Shown here: in pieces, positions 52,920 through 60,978 of the stretch
Numbering within the stretch: the stretch's first letter is position 1
Layout: every line of letters begins with the position of its first letter
Assembly (NCBI GenBank): GCA_004362315.1
Contig: SNWL01000008.1
Coordinates: 310,001-374,000 of the forward strand
Length of the DNA stretch: 64,000 nucleotides
Direction of reading: 5' to 3'
Source of the DNA: Mycobacterium sp. BK086
Lineage (GTDB): Bacteria > Actinomycetota > Actinomycetes > Mycobacteriales > Mycobacteriaceae
The notes under the pieces: model-generated
The model's input: the letters and a program-made list of their open reading frames with translations, nothing else
Database searches by the model: none
Told to the model about the DNA's origin: nothing
Made by a program: the position numbers and the translations under genes

Positions 52920-53147
52920 CGCGGCATCTCCCTGGCGGGGGCGTGTGGACGCCCAGTGGAATACCCAGATGGTAGTCGGCAGGAACATGCCGCGCCTCTG
53001 TGGTACCCCCGATCCGGCGGCCCAGCCGAACCGTGGATGGCTTCAAGGTAAACCAGGAATGAACAGCAGCGGGACGTTCGCAAATGTGCAGTTCGAGGAC
53101 TTTCGGCCGCTGGTCAAAGGACCCTCTCAACCACCACAATCTGACTT

Positions 53148-54404
53148 ATGAGCGCGGAGATGATCATCCTGGTGCTGCTGATCGCCACGGCACTGGCTTT
53201 CGATTTCACCAACGGCTTCCACGACACCGGCAACGCCATGGCCACCTCGATCGCCACGGGTGCGCTCAAGCCCAAGACGGCGGTGCTCCTGGCCGGCATC
53301 CTGAACCTGGTCGGCGCCTTCCTCTCCGTCGAGGTCGCGGTGACGGTGACGACGTCGGTCCTGAAGGTCCAGGACGGCAAGACGGGTCACCTGCTACCGG
53401 GTATCGATGCGTCGATGGGGTTGACCATCATCTTCGCCGGTCTGATCGGCGGCATCCTGTGGAACCTGCTGACCTGGCTGTTCGGCATCCCGTCCAGCTC
53501 CTCACACGCCCTGTTCGGTGGCCTGATCGGCGCCGGCCTGGCCGCGCTCGGCACCAGCGGCGTCAACTGGGCCGGTGTCACGCAGAAGGTGCTCGTCCCG
53601 GCCATCGCCGCGCCGGTCATCGCCGGCCTGGTCGCCGCGTGTGGCACCTGGCTGGTGTACCGCATCACCCGCAAGGTTCTTGTGAAGCGCCGCGAAGAAG
53701 GTTTCCGCTGGGGACAGATCGCCACCGCCTCGCTGGTCGCGCTCTCGCACGGCACCAACGACGCGCAGAAGACGATGGGTGTCATCGCGCTGGCCTTGAT
53801 CACCACCGGCCACCTGACCGGCGATGTGAAGAAGGACGGCCTGCCGTTCTGGATCATCCTCAGCTGTGCGCTGGCGATCGGCCTTGGCACCTACATCGGC
53901 GGCTGGCGGGTCATCCGCACGCTGGGCAAGGGCCTCGTGGAGATCGAGTCGCCGCAGGGCCTGGCCGCCGAAGCCTCTTCGGCCGCAATCATTCTCAGCT
54001 CCAGCGCTGCCGGTATGGCGCTGTCCACCACTCACGTCGCCACCGGGTCGATCCTCGGTAGCGGTGTCGGCAAGCCGGGCGCCGAGGTGCGCTGGGCGGT
54101 CGCCGGCCGCATGGCGGTGGCGTGGTTGGTCACGCTGCCCGCGGCCGCTCTGGTCGGCGCGCTGTCCTACTGGCTGTCCTACGTCGTGAAGGACGTCAGC
54201 GGTTCGCAGCTGATGGGCGATGGCCTGATCTTCTTGGTCCTCGTCGGCCTCTCGTTCTACATGTGGTGGCGCGCCCAGCAGCAGAAGGTCGACTCCTCGA
54301 ACGTCAACGCAGATTGGGATTCGTCGACCAACTCCGTGGTGCCCGCCGATGTCCGCGCGGCCGCAAAGGACGCCAAGCCGGCCGAGCCGACCGCCACGGT
54401 CTGA
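53148..54404 (+). CDS. pitA: Low-affinity inorganic phosphate transporter PitA
   Basis: 418-residue PiT-family permease with about ten helices. The two signature repeats are DFTNGFHDTGNAMATSIATGALKP (N-terminal) and ALSHGTNDAQKTMGVIALAL (C-terminal), with SSSSHALFGGLIGAGLA and STTHVATGSILGSGVG also typical. It imports Pi-metal complexes driven by the proton gradient. It lies in the opposite orientation to menE and menB, whereas pitA (Rv0545c) is co-oriented with them in M. tuberculosis. Confidence 0.95.
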   Translation: MSAEMIILVLLIATALAFDFTNGFHDTGNAMATSIATGALKPKTAVLLAGILNLVGAFLSVEVAVTVTTSVLKVQDGKTGHLLPGIDASMGLTIIFAGLIGGILWNLLTWLFGIPSSSSHALFGGLIGAGLAALGTSGVNWAGVTQKVLVPAIAAPVIAGLVAACGTWLVYRITRKVLVKRREEGFRWGQIATASLVALSHGTNDAQKTMGVIALALITTGHLTGDVKKDGLPFWIILSCALAIGLGTYIGGWRVIRTLGKGLVEIESPQGLAAEASSAAIILSSSAAGMALSTTHVATGSILGSGVGKPGAEVRWAVAGRMAVAWLVTLPAAALVGALSYWLSYVVKDVSGSQLMGDGLIFLVLVGLSFYMWWRAQQQKVDSSNVNADWDSSTNSVVPADVRAAAKDAKPAEPTATV

Positions 54405-54433
54405 TCACCAAAGACAAGCAAAAGGACACGTTG

Positions 54434-54715
54434 ATGACGTACTTCGAAGCCATCTTCAAGGTGCTGGTGGTCGGACTCATTCTCGGTGCCGGCCTGCCCG
54501 CGATCTTCGCGACCGGCATGCTGGCCTACTCGTTCGGCGCCGGCGGTGAGGAAGCCGACCATGAGATCCACAAGGCCAACCCGGCGCTGAAGTATCTCGG
54601 GATCCTGCTCTTCATCTTCGTCGGGTTGGTGATCCTGACCGCCGTCGCGTGGATCACCAGGTCGACGATCATCCATCACTTCGGTGTGGACCTCTTCCCG
54701 ATGCTCAAGAAGTGA
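54434..54715 (+). CDS. Two-helix membrane protein linked to pitA (Rv0544c-like)
   Basis: 93-residue protein: helix VLVVGLILGAGLPAIFATGMLAYSF, an acidic loop EEADHEIHKANPALK, and helix LGILLFIFVGLVILTAVAWIT. It follows pitA by 29 nt and precedes DUF3349 by 7 nt. In M. tuberculosis the same trio (Rv0545c-Rv0544c-Rv0543c) is transcribed in this order. Possibly an accessory subunit of PitA. Confidence 0.83.
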   Translation: MTYFEAIFKVLVVGLILGAGLPAIFATGMLAYSFGAGGEEADHEIHKANPALKYLGILLFIFVGLVILTAVAWITRSTIIHHFGVDLFPMLKK

Positions 54716-54722
54716 TGCTGCG

Positions 54723-55031
54723 ATGACTGTCGAACCGCAGCACTCGCCTTTCGAAAACATCCTCGGCTGGTTGCGCAAGGGCTATCCCGAAGGTGTTCCG
54801 CCCAAGGACTATTACCCGCTGCTGGCCCTGCTGAAGAGGTCGCTGTCAGAGGATGAGGTCGTGCAGGCGGCCCACTCGATCCTTCGGGAAATCGACTTCG
54901 ACGCTCCGGTGACCGAGGAACAGATCCACAACGCGGTCCGTGAGGTCATCGAGAAGGAACCCAATCCCGAAGAGCTGAACCAGGTTGCCGCGCGGCTGGC
55001 CTCGGTGGGCTGGCCGCTCGAAACGCACTAG
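54723..55031 (+). CDS. DUF3349 protein, second copy
   Basis: 102-residue paralogue of the protein at 52617 (ENILGWLRKGYPEGVPPKDYYPLLALLKRSLSEDEVVQAAHSIL ... VGWPLETH). It is third in the pitA cassette. Having one copy beside menE and one beside pitA on opposite strands suggests duplication with inversion. Function unknown. Confidence 0.87.
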   Translation: MTVEPQHSPFENILGWLRKGYPEGVPPKDYYPLLALLKRSLSEDEVVQAAHSILREIDFDAPVTEEQIHNAVREVIEKEPNPEELNQVAARLASVGWPLETH

Positions 55032-55035
55032 CCCA

Positions 55036-55425
55036 CTAGCCGCGCGTATCGCGGCGCAGCGGGTGATCGTCGGGCACCTGCACGAAGATCAGTGTCATGC
55101 CGTCGGGATCGCTGACGTGCATCTCGTGCAGGCCCCAGGGTTCGTGACGGGCCTCGCGCGCGATGTCCACACCTCGTTCCCGCAGCTGCGTTTGGGTGGC
55201 GTAGAGATCGCGGACCTGTAGCCACAACGACACCGGAAGCGGGCCGGTCCCGGAATCCTCGGGTGCACCGTGGCCCGCCAGTTCGATCAGCGATTGCCCG
55301 GCGTAGAACACGGTGCCGCCGCTGTACTCACGGGCGATCGCCAGGCCGAGCGCATCCCGGTAGAACGACACCGAGCATGCGTAATCCGCTGGGCGGAGCA
55401 GCATCCGGCTCGCGAGGATCTCCAT
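55036..55425 (-). CDS. Glyoxalase/bleomycin-resistance fold protein (Rv0546c-like)
   Basis: 129-residue vicinal-oxygen-chelate protein: ILASRMLLRPADYACSVSFYRDALGLAIAREY, TVFYAGQSLIELAGHG, EPWGLHEMHVSDPDGMTLIFVQ. Potential metal ligands include the Glu in LIELAGHG, the His in LHEMHV and a C-terminal acidic residue. Converges with DUF3349 with 4 nt between stops. Substrate unknown. Confidence 0.86.
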   Translation of the reverse strand: MEILASRMLLRPADYACSVSFYRDALGLAIAREYSGGTVFYAGQSLIELAGHGAPEDSGTGPLPVSLWLQVRDLYATQTQLRERGVDIAREARHEPWGLHEMHVSDPDGMTLIFVQVPDDHPLRRDTRG

Positions 55426-55440
55426 GCCGTTGTGTTTACC

Positions 55441-56289
55441 TCAGTTGGGCTGTAGGCGCTGACGCTTCATCACCCGGCTGATGACACCGGGGGCGACGAT
55501 GTCCAGCGCGCGGGCCGTCACGGCGATGCGGGGAGCGATGCGGACCGGGCGATGCCGGGCGGCGTCGATCATCCACTGGCCGGCTTCTTCGGGGGTCAGG
55601 GCGGCCAGGCCGTCGTATTCCTTGGTCGGCGCGATCATCGGGGTCGCCACCAGCGGGTAGTACAGGGTCGTCGAATGCACGCCGTGGCCCGACCATTCGG
55701 TTTCGATGACCCTGCTGACCGAGCTGAACGCGGACTTCGACGCGTTGTACGCACCGAACAGCGGGGAGGCCTCGCTGAACACGCCCCACGTCGCGACATT
55801 GATGATGTGGCCATCCCCGCGCTCGATCATGCCGGGCGCCAGGCCGCGGATCAGCCGCAGCGGCGAGAAGTAGTTGAGCTGCATCGTGCGCTCAACGTCA
55901 TGCCATCGGTCCAGCGACTCGGCCAGCGGCCTGCGGATCGAGCGGCCGGCATTGTTCACCAGGATGTCGACGGCGCCGACCTCGTCGGCCAGGGCATCGA
56001 CGGCGTCGAGATCGGACAGGTCGCACGTGATCGCACTCGCGCGTCCGCCCGCGTCGGTGATGCGATCGACGACCTCGGCGAGCAGGTCGGCTCGCCGTGC
56101 GACCACCACGACATCGCAGCCCTGTGCGGCGAACAGCTCGGCACCGGCCGCGCCGATCCCTGACGACGCGCCCGTCACCAGCACCCGCTTACCGCGCAGG
56201 TCGATGTTGATGCCGGTCGGCATGCTCAGCGGCGGGCGCATGCCGGTCAGGGCGATGGCGTCGGTCAGTCTGCGGCGCAGGGGATTCAC
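55441..56289 (-). CDS. Short-chain dehydrogenase/reductase (Rv0547c-like)
   Basis: 282-residue classical SDR with TGASSGIG cofactor motif, NNAG, and YNASK active site (Tyr, Lys); the catalytic Ser position is less clear (NVATWGVFSEASPLFGAYNASKSA). A C-terminal extension is present. Likely NADP(H)-dependent; substrate unknown. 15 nt downstream of the glyoxalase-fold gene start, same strand. Confidence 0.88.
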   Translation of the reverse strand: MNPLRRRLTDAIALTGMRPPLSMPTGINIDLRGKRVLVTGASSGIGAAGAELFAAQGCDVVVVARRADLLAEVVDRITDAGGRASAITCDLSDLDAVDALADEVGAVDILVNNAGRSIRRPLAESLDRWHDVERTMQLNYFSPLRLIRGLAPGMIERGDGHIINVATWGVFSEASPLFGAYNASKSAFSSVSRVIETEWSGHGVHSTTLYYPLVATPMIAPTKEYDGLAALTPEEAGQWMIDAARHRPVRIAPRIAVTARALDIVAPGVISRVMKRQRLQPN

Positions 56290-56360
56290 GGCTGTCGAGT
56301 CTATTCCGAGCGCTTCGGCGCGTTTTCCGCCGCTGAGCGAACGAAACCGCGCCGAAACCG

Positions 56361-57263
56361 CTAGAAGTAGCGGGGGAACGGCGTCCAGTCGGGGTCACGC
56401 TTCTCCAGGAACGCGTCGCGGCCCTCGACGGCCTCGTCAGTCATATAGGCCAACCGGGTGGCTTCCCCGGCGAAAAGCTGCTGACCCACCAGGCCGTCGT
56501 CGAGCAGATTGAAGGCGAACTTCAGCATGCGTTGGGCCTGAGGCGATTTCCCGTTGATCTCCTTGGCCCACTGCACGCCCACGTTCTCCAGGTCGGCGTG
56601 GTCGACGACCTCGTTGACCGCACCCATGTGGTGCATCTGCTCGGCGGTGTAGGGCCTGCCCAGGAAGAAGATCTCGCGGGCGAACTTCTGCCCGACCTGG
56701 CGCGCCAGATACGCACTCCCGTAGCCCCCGTCAAAGCTGCCCACGTCGGCGTCGGTCTGCTTGAACCGGGCATGCTCGCGGCTGGCCAGCGTCAGGTCGC
56801 AGACCACGTGCAGACTGTGGCCACCGCCGGCCGCCCACCCGTTCACCAGGCAGATGACGACCTTGGGCATGAACCGGATCAGTCGCTGTACCTCGAGGAT
56901 GTGCAGCCGGCCGGCCCGTGCCGGATCGACGGTCTCGGCGGTTTCGCCCGCCGCGTACTGATAGCCGCTGCGGCCCCGGATGCGTTGATCGCCGCCCGAG
57001 CAGAACGCCCAGCCGCCGTCCTTGGGAGAGGGCCCGTTGCCGGTCAACAGCACCACGCCGACGTCCGGCGACATCCGGGCGTGGTCCAGGGTGCGGTACA
57101 GCTCGTCGACGGTGTGCGGGCGAAACGCGTTGCGCACCTCGGGCCGGTCGAACGCCACCCGCACCGTTCCGTCGGAGACGTGGCGGTGATACGTGATGTC
57201 GGTCAGGTCCTCGAAACCGTCGATCGTGCGCCACTGTGACGGGTCGAAGGGATTGTCACTCAA
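56361..57263 (-). CDS. menB: 1,4-dihydroxy-2-naphthoyl-CoA synthase
   Basis: 300-residue crotonase-family enzyme (from TTG 57263, LSDNPFDPSQWRTIDGF) closing the naphthoate ring in menaquinone synthesis. It shows AFDRPEVRNAFRPHTVDELYR, GGWAFCSGGDQRIRGRSGYQYA, VNGWAAGGGHSLHVVCDLTLAS, and the DADVGSFDGGYGSAYLARQ active-site region. TTG 57263 gives a TTGA overlap with the upstream stop; GTG 57314 would add 17 residues and match the longer M. tuberculosis annotation. The start is therefore unresolved. Confidence 0.95.
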   Translation of the reverse strand: MSDNPFDPSQWRTIDGFEDLTDITYHRHVSDGTVRVAFDRPEVRNAFRPHTVDELYRTLDHARMSPDVGVVLLTGNGPSPKDGGWAFCSGGDQRIRGRSGYQYAAGETAETVDPARAGRLHILEVQRLIRFMPKVVICLVNGWAAGGGHSLHVVCDLTLASREHARFKQTDADVGSFDGGYGSAYLARQVGQKFAREIFFLGRPYTAEQMHHMGAVNEVVDHADLENVGVQWAKEINGKSPQAQRMLKFAFNLLDDGLVGQQLFAGEATRLAYMTDEAVEGRDAFLEKRDPDWTPFPRYF

Positions 57264-57742
57264 GGTGTTTGAACTCCATCCTGGGTTACGGGGTCGAATC
57301 GGAACACCGCGCACCGGCCGGCCAGTGCTTCGAATTCCTCGGGCCTGCCTTCGGTGACCAGGCCGGCGTTCTTCATGAAGCTGACGCCGGTGGGCACCAG
57401 CGTCGGGAACGCCCGCAGCAGCGGGCGCGCGTCGTCTACGGAGAGCTCGACCATGCGCACTTGCTCACGTTTCTTGCCCTGCGTAAGGGTCGCGACGTCT
57501 GCCGCGCGGGCATTGAGCACCCAGTCGGCGCCGGGGAACCCGCCGACCACATAACGCTGGCCGTCCACAGTGAACGGTGTGATCGGCGTGGACCGGGGTT
57601 TGCCCGACTTGCGGCCCACGACGGTCAGCACCAACGGTGACTCGCCGCCGAAGCGGGCCAGACCGAGCCGCATCGCCAGCATGAAGACCTTGTTCATCGG
57701 CTTGAGCCACCACGGCGGTGCGATGCGCTCGGAGTCGGCCAT
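57260..57742 (-). CDS. Deazaflavin (F420)-dependent nitroreductase-family protein
   Basis: 160-residue DDN/DUF385-type split-barrel protein: PLVLTVVGRKSGKPRSTPITPFTVDGQRYVVGGFPGADWVLNARAADVATL. These segments form the F420 pocket in relatives. It lies immediately upstream of menB and may be co-transcribed with it; Ddn-type enzymes can reduce menaquinone, which would fit, but this is inference. ATG 57742 is used. Confidence 0.85.
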   Translation of the reverse strand: MADSERIAPPWWLKPMNKVFMLAMRLGLARFGGESPLVLTVVGRKSGKPRSTPITPFTVDGQRYVVGGFPGADWVLNARAADVATLTQGKKREQVRMVELSVDDARPLLRAFPTLVPTGVSFMKNAGLVTEGRPEEFEALAGRCAVFRFDPVTQDGVQTP

Positions 57743-57757
57743 GCCCAAAAGGTACGC

Positions 57758-58447
57758 CTAGAGCAGCAGGCCCCGATCACGCAGCGGGTCGATCAGCCCG
57801 GTCGGGCGTTCGGCGACAGGCAGTGGGTCGACCAGGATGAAGCCGCAGCCGATCGCGCGGGCGGCACCGTCGTTCTCGTCGCTGTCACCGACCATCACGG
57901 CCTGCTCGGCGGTGACGTCGAGGCGCTCCAACGCCATGTGGAAGATCCGCGGATCGGGTTTGACCACACCGACTTCGAAGGACAGGACGAACTCGTCGGC
58001 ATCGGCGCCCGCGGCGCGGAACGCCGGGCGGATGTCGAAGGCGATATTGGAGACGATCGCGGTCCGCAGGCCGTTGGCCTTCAGCGACCGCAACACCTCG
58101 ACGGTGTCGGGGTAGGCCACCCAGGAGGCCGGGTCGATCGCCTGCCCGTAGAGCGATTCGGCGTGATCGTCGGGCAGCCCGGCGTCTCGCAGTGCATGAA
58201 GGTAGGCCTCGCGGTGCAGGGCAGGGGCGAGATCGCGGTTGACCCAAGCGCGGTGCGCTTCCTCGGTCCTGGTCACCGAACCCCCGGTGGGATGAGTGAG
58301 ACGTTCCATCAGCTCGGCCTGGGCGTGCTCGTCGACGGCCCGGCGCCCGTCCTCGTCGATCAATTCCATGCCGGCGAACCAACTGTCGTCCTCCTCGAGA
58401 CGAAACAGGGTGCCGGAGAAGTCGAACAGCACGGCGCGAACTGGCAT
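57758..58447 (-). CDS. HAD-superfamily hydrolase
   Basis: 229-residue HAD-IA-type protein: motif I VLFDFSGTLFRLEE, motif II AIVSNIAFDIR, motif III VVKPDPRIF with GDSDENDGAARAIG. Motif I has Ser rather than Asp at the +2 position (DFSGT), so classical general-acid phosphatase chemistry may be weakened. Substrate unknown. Confidence 0.84.
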   Translation of the reverse strand: MPVRAVLFDFSGTLFRLEEDDSWFAGMELIDEDGRRAVDEHAQAELMERLTHPTGGSVTRTEEAHRAWVNRDLAPALHREAYLHALRDAGLPDDHAESLYGQAIDPASWVAYPDTVEVLRSLKANGLRTAIVSNIAFDIRPAFRAAGADADEFVLSFEVGVVKPDPRIFHMALERLDVTAEQAVMVGDSDENDGAARAIGCGFILVDPLPVAERPTGLIDPLRDRGLLL

Positions 58448-58467
58448 TGCACCATCGTCGCACTGGT

Positions 58468-59001
58468 CTAGGGCGTGCTCCCCTCGATGCCCGGTGCTTC
58501 CGAGGTGGGGGCCGGGTGCTGCACCCCGTGCACGCCCGGCCAGCGTCGTGGCCCCTGTGTGTAGACCAGGAAGAGGAACAACGCGATGAGGGCGGCGCTC
58601 ACCACGACCTTGAGTACGAGTGTGACGGCGCGGGGCACGGCGGGAACCTTGATCTTGCTGCGGATCTTCGGACCGATCGGTTCCGAGCGCGGCATCGGCG
58701 GCTGTTCCTTCCGCCGAAGGAACAGCATCAGCACGTCGAGGGCCTTGTTGTACTGTTGCACGTCCACATAGAGCTGACGGCCGGCTCCGGGGCTGTTGAC
58801 GAGGCGCGGGCGGGCGGCGTATCCGCCGATATCGCTGTCGCTCAGGAGTTCCAGAACCGGTGTGACGTCAGCGGATTCGAGCTCGGCGATGATCACCCAG
58901 GTGTCCGCCCACACGTCGTTGTCCACGCCGCCGGGCGGCAGCCAGTACATCAGGTCCCGCTCTTTGAGGTACTCGAGCGGAATGACCCGGGACAACATCA
59001 C
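58468..59001 (-). CDS. Membrane-anchored hypothetical protein
   Basis: 177-residue protein with a soluble N-terminal region (VIPLEYLKERDLMYWLPPGGVDNDVWADTWVIIAELESADVTPVLELL) and one clear helix near the C-terminus (AVTLVLKVVVSAALIALFLFLVY). No family recognised. It lies between fadD8 and the HAD gene on the same strand. Confidence 0.72.
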   Translation of the reverse strand: MMLSRVIPLEYLKERDLMYWLPPGGVDNDVWADTWVIIAELESADVTPVLELLSDSDIGGYAARPRLVNSPGAGRQLYVDVQQYNKALDVLMLFLRRKEQPPMPRSEPIGPKIRSKIKVPAVPRAVTLVLKVVVSAALIALFLFLVYTQGPRRWPGVHGVQHPAPTSEAPGIEGSTP

Positions 59002-59065
59002 TCGAGTATGCGCCGCAGCCGACCTGTGGTCCTGCGTGGTCGACTACTCAATTTTCGCCGCCGGC

Positions 59066-60667
59066 TCAGCCGATGGCGCGTGACGAACCCTCCCAGAACT
59101 GCGCCCGCACGGCCTTCTTGTCCGGCTTGCCCAGCGCGGTCACCGGCACCGAGTCGACGATGATCACCTGCTTGGGCGACTGCACCGAACCCTTGCGATC
59201 CTTGACGGACGCCTGGATCTCTTCGGTCAGCTTGGCCACGGCAGCGTCGTCGCTGGGGTGGTCGGGCCGCAGCACGATGACCGCGGTGACGGCCTCGCCC
59301 CACTTCTCGTCCGGTGTCCCAATCACGCACACCTGCGCGACCGACGGATGCTCGGCGACGACGTCCTCGACCTCGCGCGGGAACACGTTGAACCCGCCGG
59401 TCACGATCATGTCCTTGACCCGGTCGACGATGAACCAGTAGCCGTCCTCGTCCTCGCGCGCCATGTCGCCGGTGTGCAGCCAGCCATCCTTGAACGTCTT
59501 GGCGGTCTCCTCCGGCAGGTTGTGGTACCCGCCGCTCAACAGTGGTCCGGAGACGCAGATCTCGCCGACCTCGCCCTGGGCCACCTCCTTACCGTCGGCA
59601 TCCAGCAGTGCGGTGCGGGCGAACAGCGTCGGGCGGCCGCAGGAGGTGAGCCGCTTCTCGTCGTGGTCCTTCTTACCCAGGTACGAGATCACCATCGGTG
59701 CTTCGGACTGTCCGTAGTACTGGGCGAAGATCGGGCCGAACCGGCGGATCGCCTCGGCCAGCCGCACCGGGTTCATCGCAGAGGCGCCGTAGTACACGGT
59801 CTCCAGCGACGACAGGTCGCGGGTCTTCGAGTCGGGGTGATCCATCAATGCGTAGATCATCGACGGCACGAGCATCGTCGCGGTGATCTTCTGCTCTTCG
59901 ATCACCCGCAGCACCTCGGCCGGGTCGAACTTCGTCAGCACCACCAGTTCGCCGCCCTTGACGACGGTCGGCACGAAGAACGCCGCGCCGGCGTGCGACA
60001 GCGGTGTGCACATCAGGAACCGCGGGTTGTCCGGCCACTCCCATTCGGCGAGCTGCGCCGTCGTCATCGTCGTGATCGACTGCGCGGTGCCCAGCACACC
60101 CTTGGGCTTGCCGGTCGTGCCACCGGTGTAGGCCATGCCGCCGACGTGATCGGGCGCGAGGTTGGCGGCGACCAACGGCTTGGGGGAGTACTTCGCGGCC
60201 TCGGCGATCAGGTCGACTGCGGAGTCGCCGAGTGCCTCGGGCACCGGGCCCAGTGTCAGCACCTGCTTGAGTGCGGGCACCTTCTCCAGCAGTCCCTGCG
60301 CCCGCTCGATGAAGGCCGGGTTGGGGTCGATGATCAGCGAGGTCACCCCGGCGTCGTTGAGCACATACGCGTGGTCGTCCAGCGAGCCGAGAGGGTGTAG
60401 TGCCACGCGCCGGTAACCCTGAGTCTGGCCGGCGCCGATGATCATCAGCACTTCCGGCCGGTTCAGCGACAAGAGCCCTGCCGTCGCGCCCGACCCCGCG
60501 CCGAGCGCTTCGAACGCCTGAATGTACTGGCTGATGCGGTCGGCGAGCTCGCCGCCGGTCAGCGTGGTGTCACCCAGGAACAGCACGGGCTTGTCCTTGT
60601 GGCGCTTCAGCGCGCCTACCGTCAGGTGTCCGGAATGAATGGGATGGCGCAGCAGCTCGTCACTCAT
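59066..60667 (-). CDS. fadD8: Acyl-CoA synthetase FadD8-like
   Basis: 533-residue adenylate-forming acyl-CoA ligase: P-loop AYTGGTTGKPKGVLG, YYGQSEAPMVISYLGKK, GWLHTGDMAREDEDGYWFIVDRVKDMIVTGGFNVFP, and C-terminal Lys in ALGKPDKKAVRAQ. It is Rv0551c-like. ATG 60667 is used rather than GTG 60676. A KstR-type palindrome (60679-60692) lies 11 nt upstream, hinting at control by sterol or fatty-acid repressors. Confidence 0.9.
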   Translation of the reverse strand: MSDELLRHPIHSGHLTVGALKRHKDKPVLFLGDTTLTGGELADRISQYIQAFEALGAGSGATAGLLSLNRPEVLMIIGAGQTQGYRRVALHPLGSLDDHAYVLNDAGVTSLIIDPNPAFIERAQGLLEKVPALKQVLTLGPVPEALGDSAVDLIAEAAKYSPKPLVAANLAPDHVGGMAYTGGTTGKPKGVLGTAQSITTMTTAQLAEWEWPDNPRFLMCTPLSHAGAAFFVPTVVKGGELVVLTKFDPAEVLRVIEEQKITATMLVPSMIYALMDHPDSKTRDLSSLETVYYGASAMNPVRLAEAIRRFGPIFAQYYGQSEAPMVISYLGKKDHDEKRLTSCGRPTLFARTALLDADGKEVAQGEVGEICVSGPLLSGGYHNLPEETAKTFKDGWLHTGDMAREDEDGYWFIVDRVKDMIVTGGFNVFPREVEDVVAEHPSVAQVCVIGTPDEKWGEAVTAVIVLRPDHPSDDAAVAKLTEEIQASVKDRKGSVQSPKQVIIVDSVPVTALGKPDKKAVRAQFWEGSSRAIG

Positions 60668-60678
60668 GCCGTCCACAC

Positions 60679-60692
60679 TAGAACGTGTTCCA
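60679..60692. promoter_or_regulatory. KstR-type palindrome between fadD8 and the DUF3253 gene
   Basis: TAGAACGTGTTCCA fits TNNAACNNGTTNNA, the consensus known for the KstR sterol-responsive TetR repressor. It lies in the 47-bp space between the divergent fadD8 and DUF3253 starts, 11 nt from the fadD8 ATG, so it could control both. No kstR gene is in the window. Confidence 0.6.
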
Positions 60693-60714
60693 GTTCGGAA
60701 GGAAGGGCGTCTCG

Positions 60715-60969
60715 ATGACTGACGTCGACAAGCGGCTACGCGACATGATTCTGAACCTGACGGCCGAGCGTGCGCCGAGGACCATCTGTCCCTCCGACGC
60801 CGCCCGCGCGGTGGACGCCGACGGCTGGCGCGACCTGATGGACACCGCGCGGAACCTCGCCCGCGAACTGGCCAGAAGCGGCGACGTCGTCATCACCCAG
60901 AAGGGCGAGGTACTCGACCCGGATGCCGAATGGCGCGGACCCATCCGGATACGGCGAACCGCGGATTAG
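60715..60969 (+). CDS. DUF3253 protein
   Basis: 84-residue protein: MTDVDKRLRDMILNLTAERAPRTICPSDAARAVDADGWRDLMDTARNLARELARSGDVVITQKGEVLDPDAEWRGPIRIRR, a winged-helix-like DUF3253 domain. ATG 60715 is supported by AAGGAAGGG at 60699-60707. It could bind nucleic acid but this is not established. It precedes the MFS gene by 9 nt. Confidence 0.82.
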   Translation: MTDVDKRLRDMILNLTAERAPRTICPSDAARAVDADGWRDLMDTARNLARELARSGDVVITQKGEVLDPDAEWRGPIRIRRTAD

Positions 60970-60978
60970 CATTCGCGA

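Noticed and set aside
53076-53095. Repeated GTTCG upstream of pitA considered as a phosphate (RegX3-type) box
   Set aside because: The copies are 15 bp apart and do not match the 11-bp spaced GTTCACC-type repeats expected.
59258-60400. 380-codon plus-strand frame across fadD8
   Set aside because: Shadow frame; the minus-strand acyl-CoA synthetase has all expected motifs.
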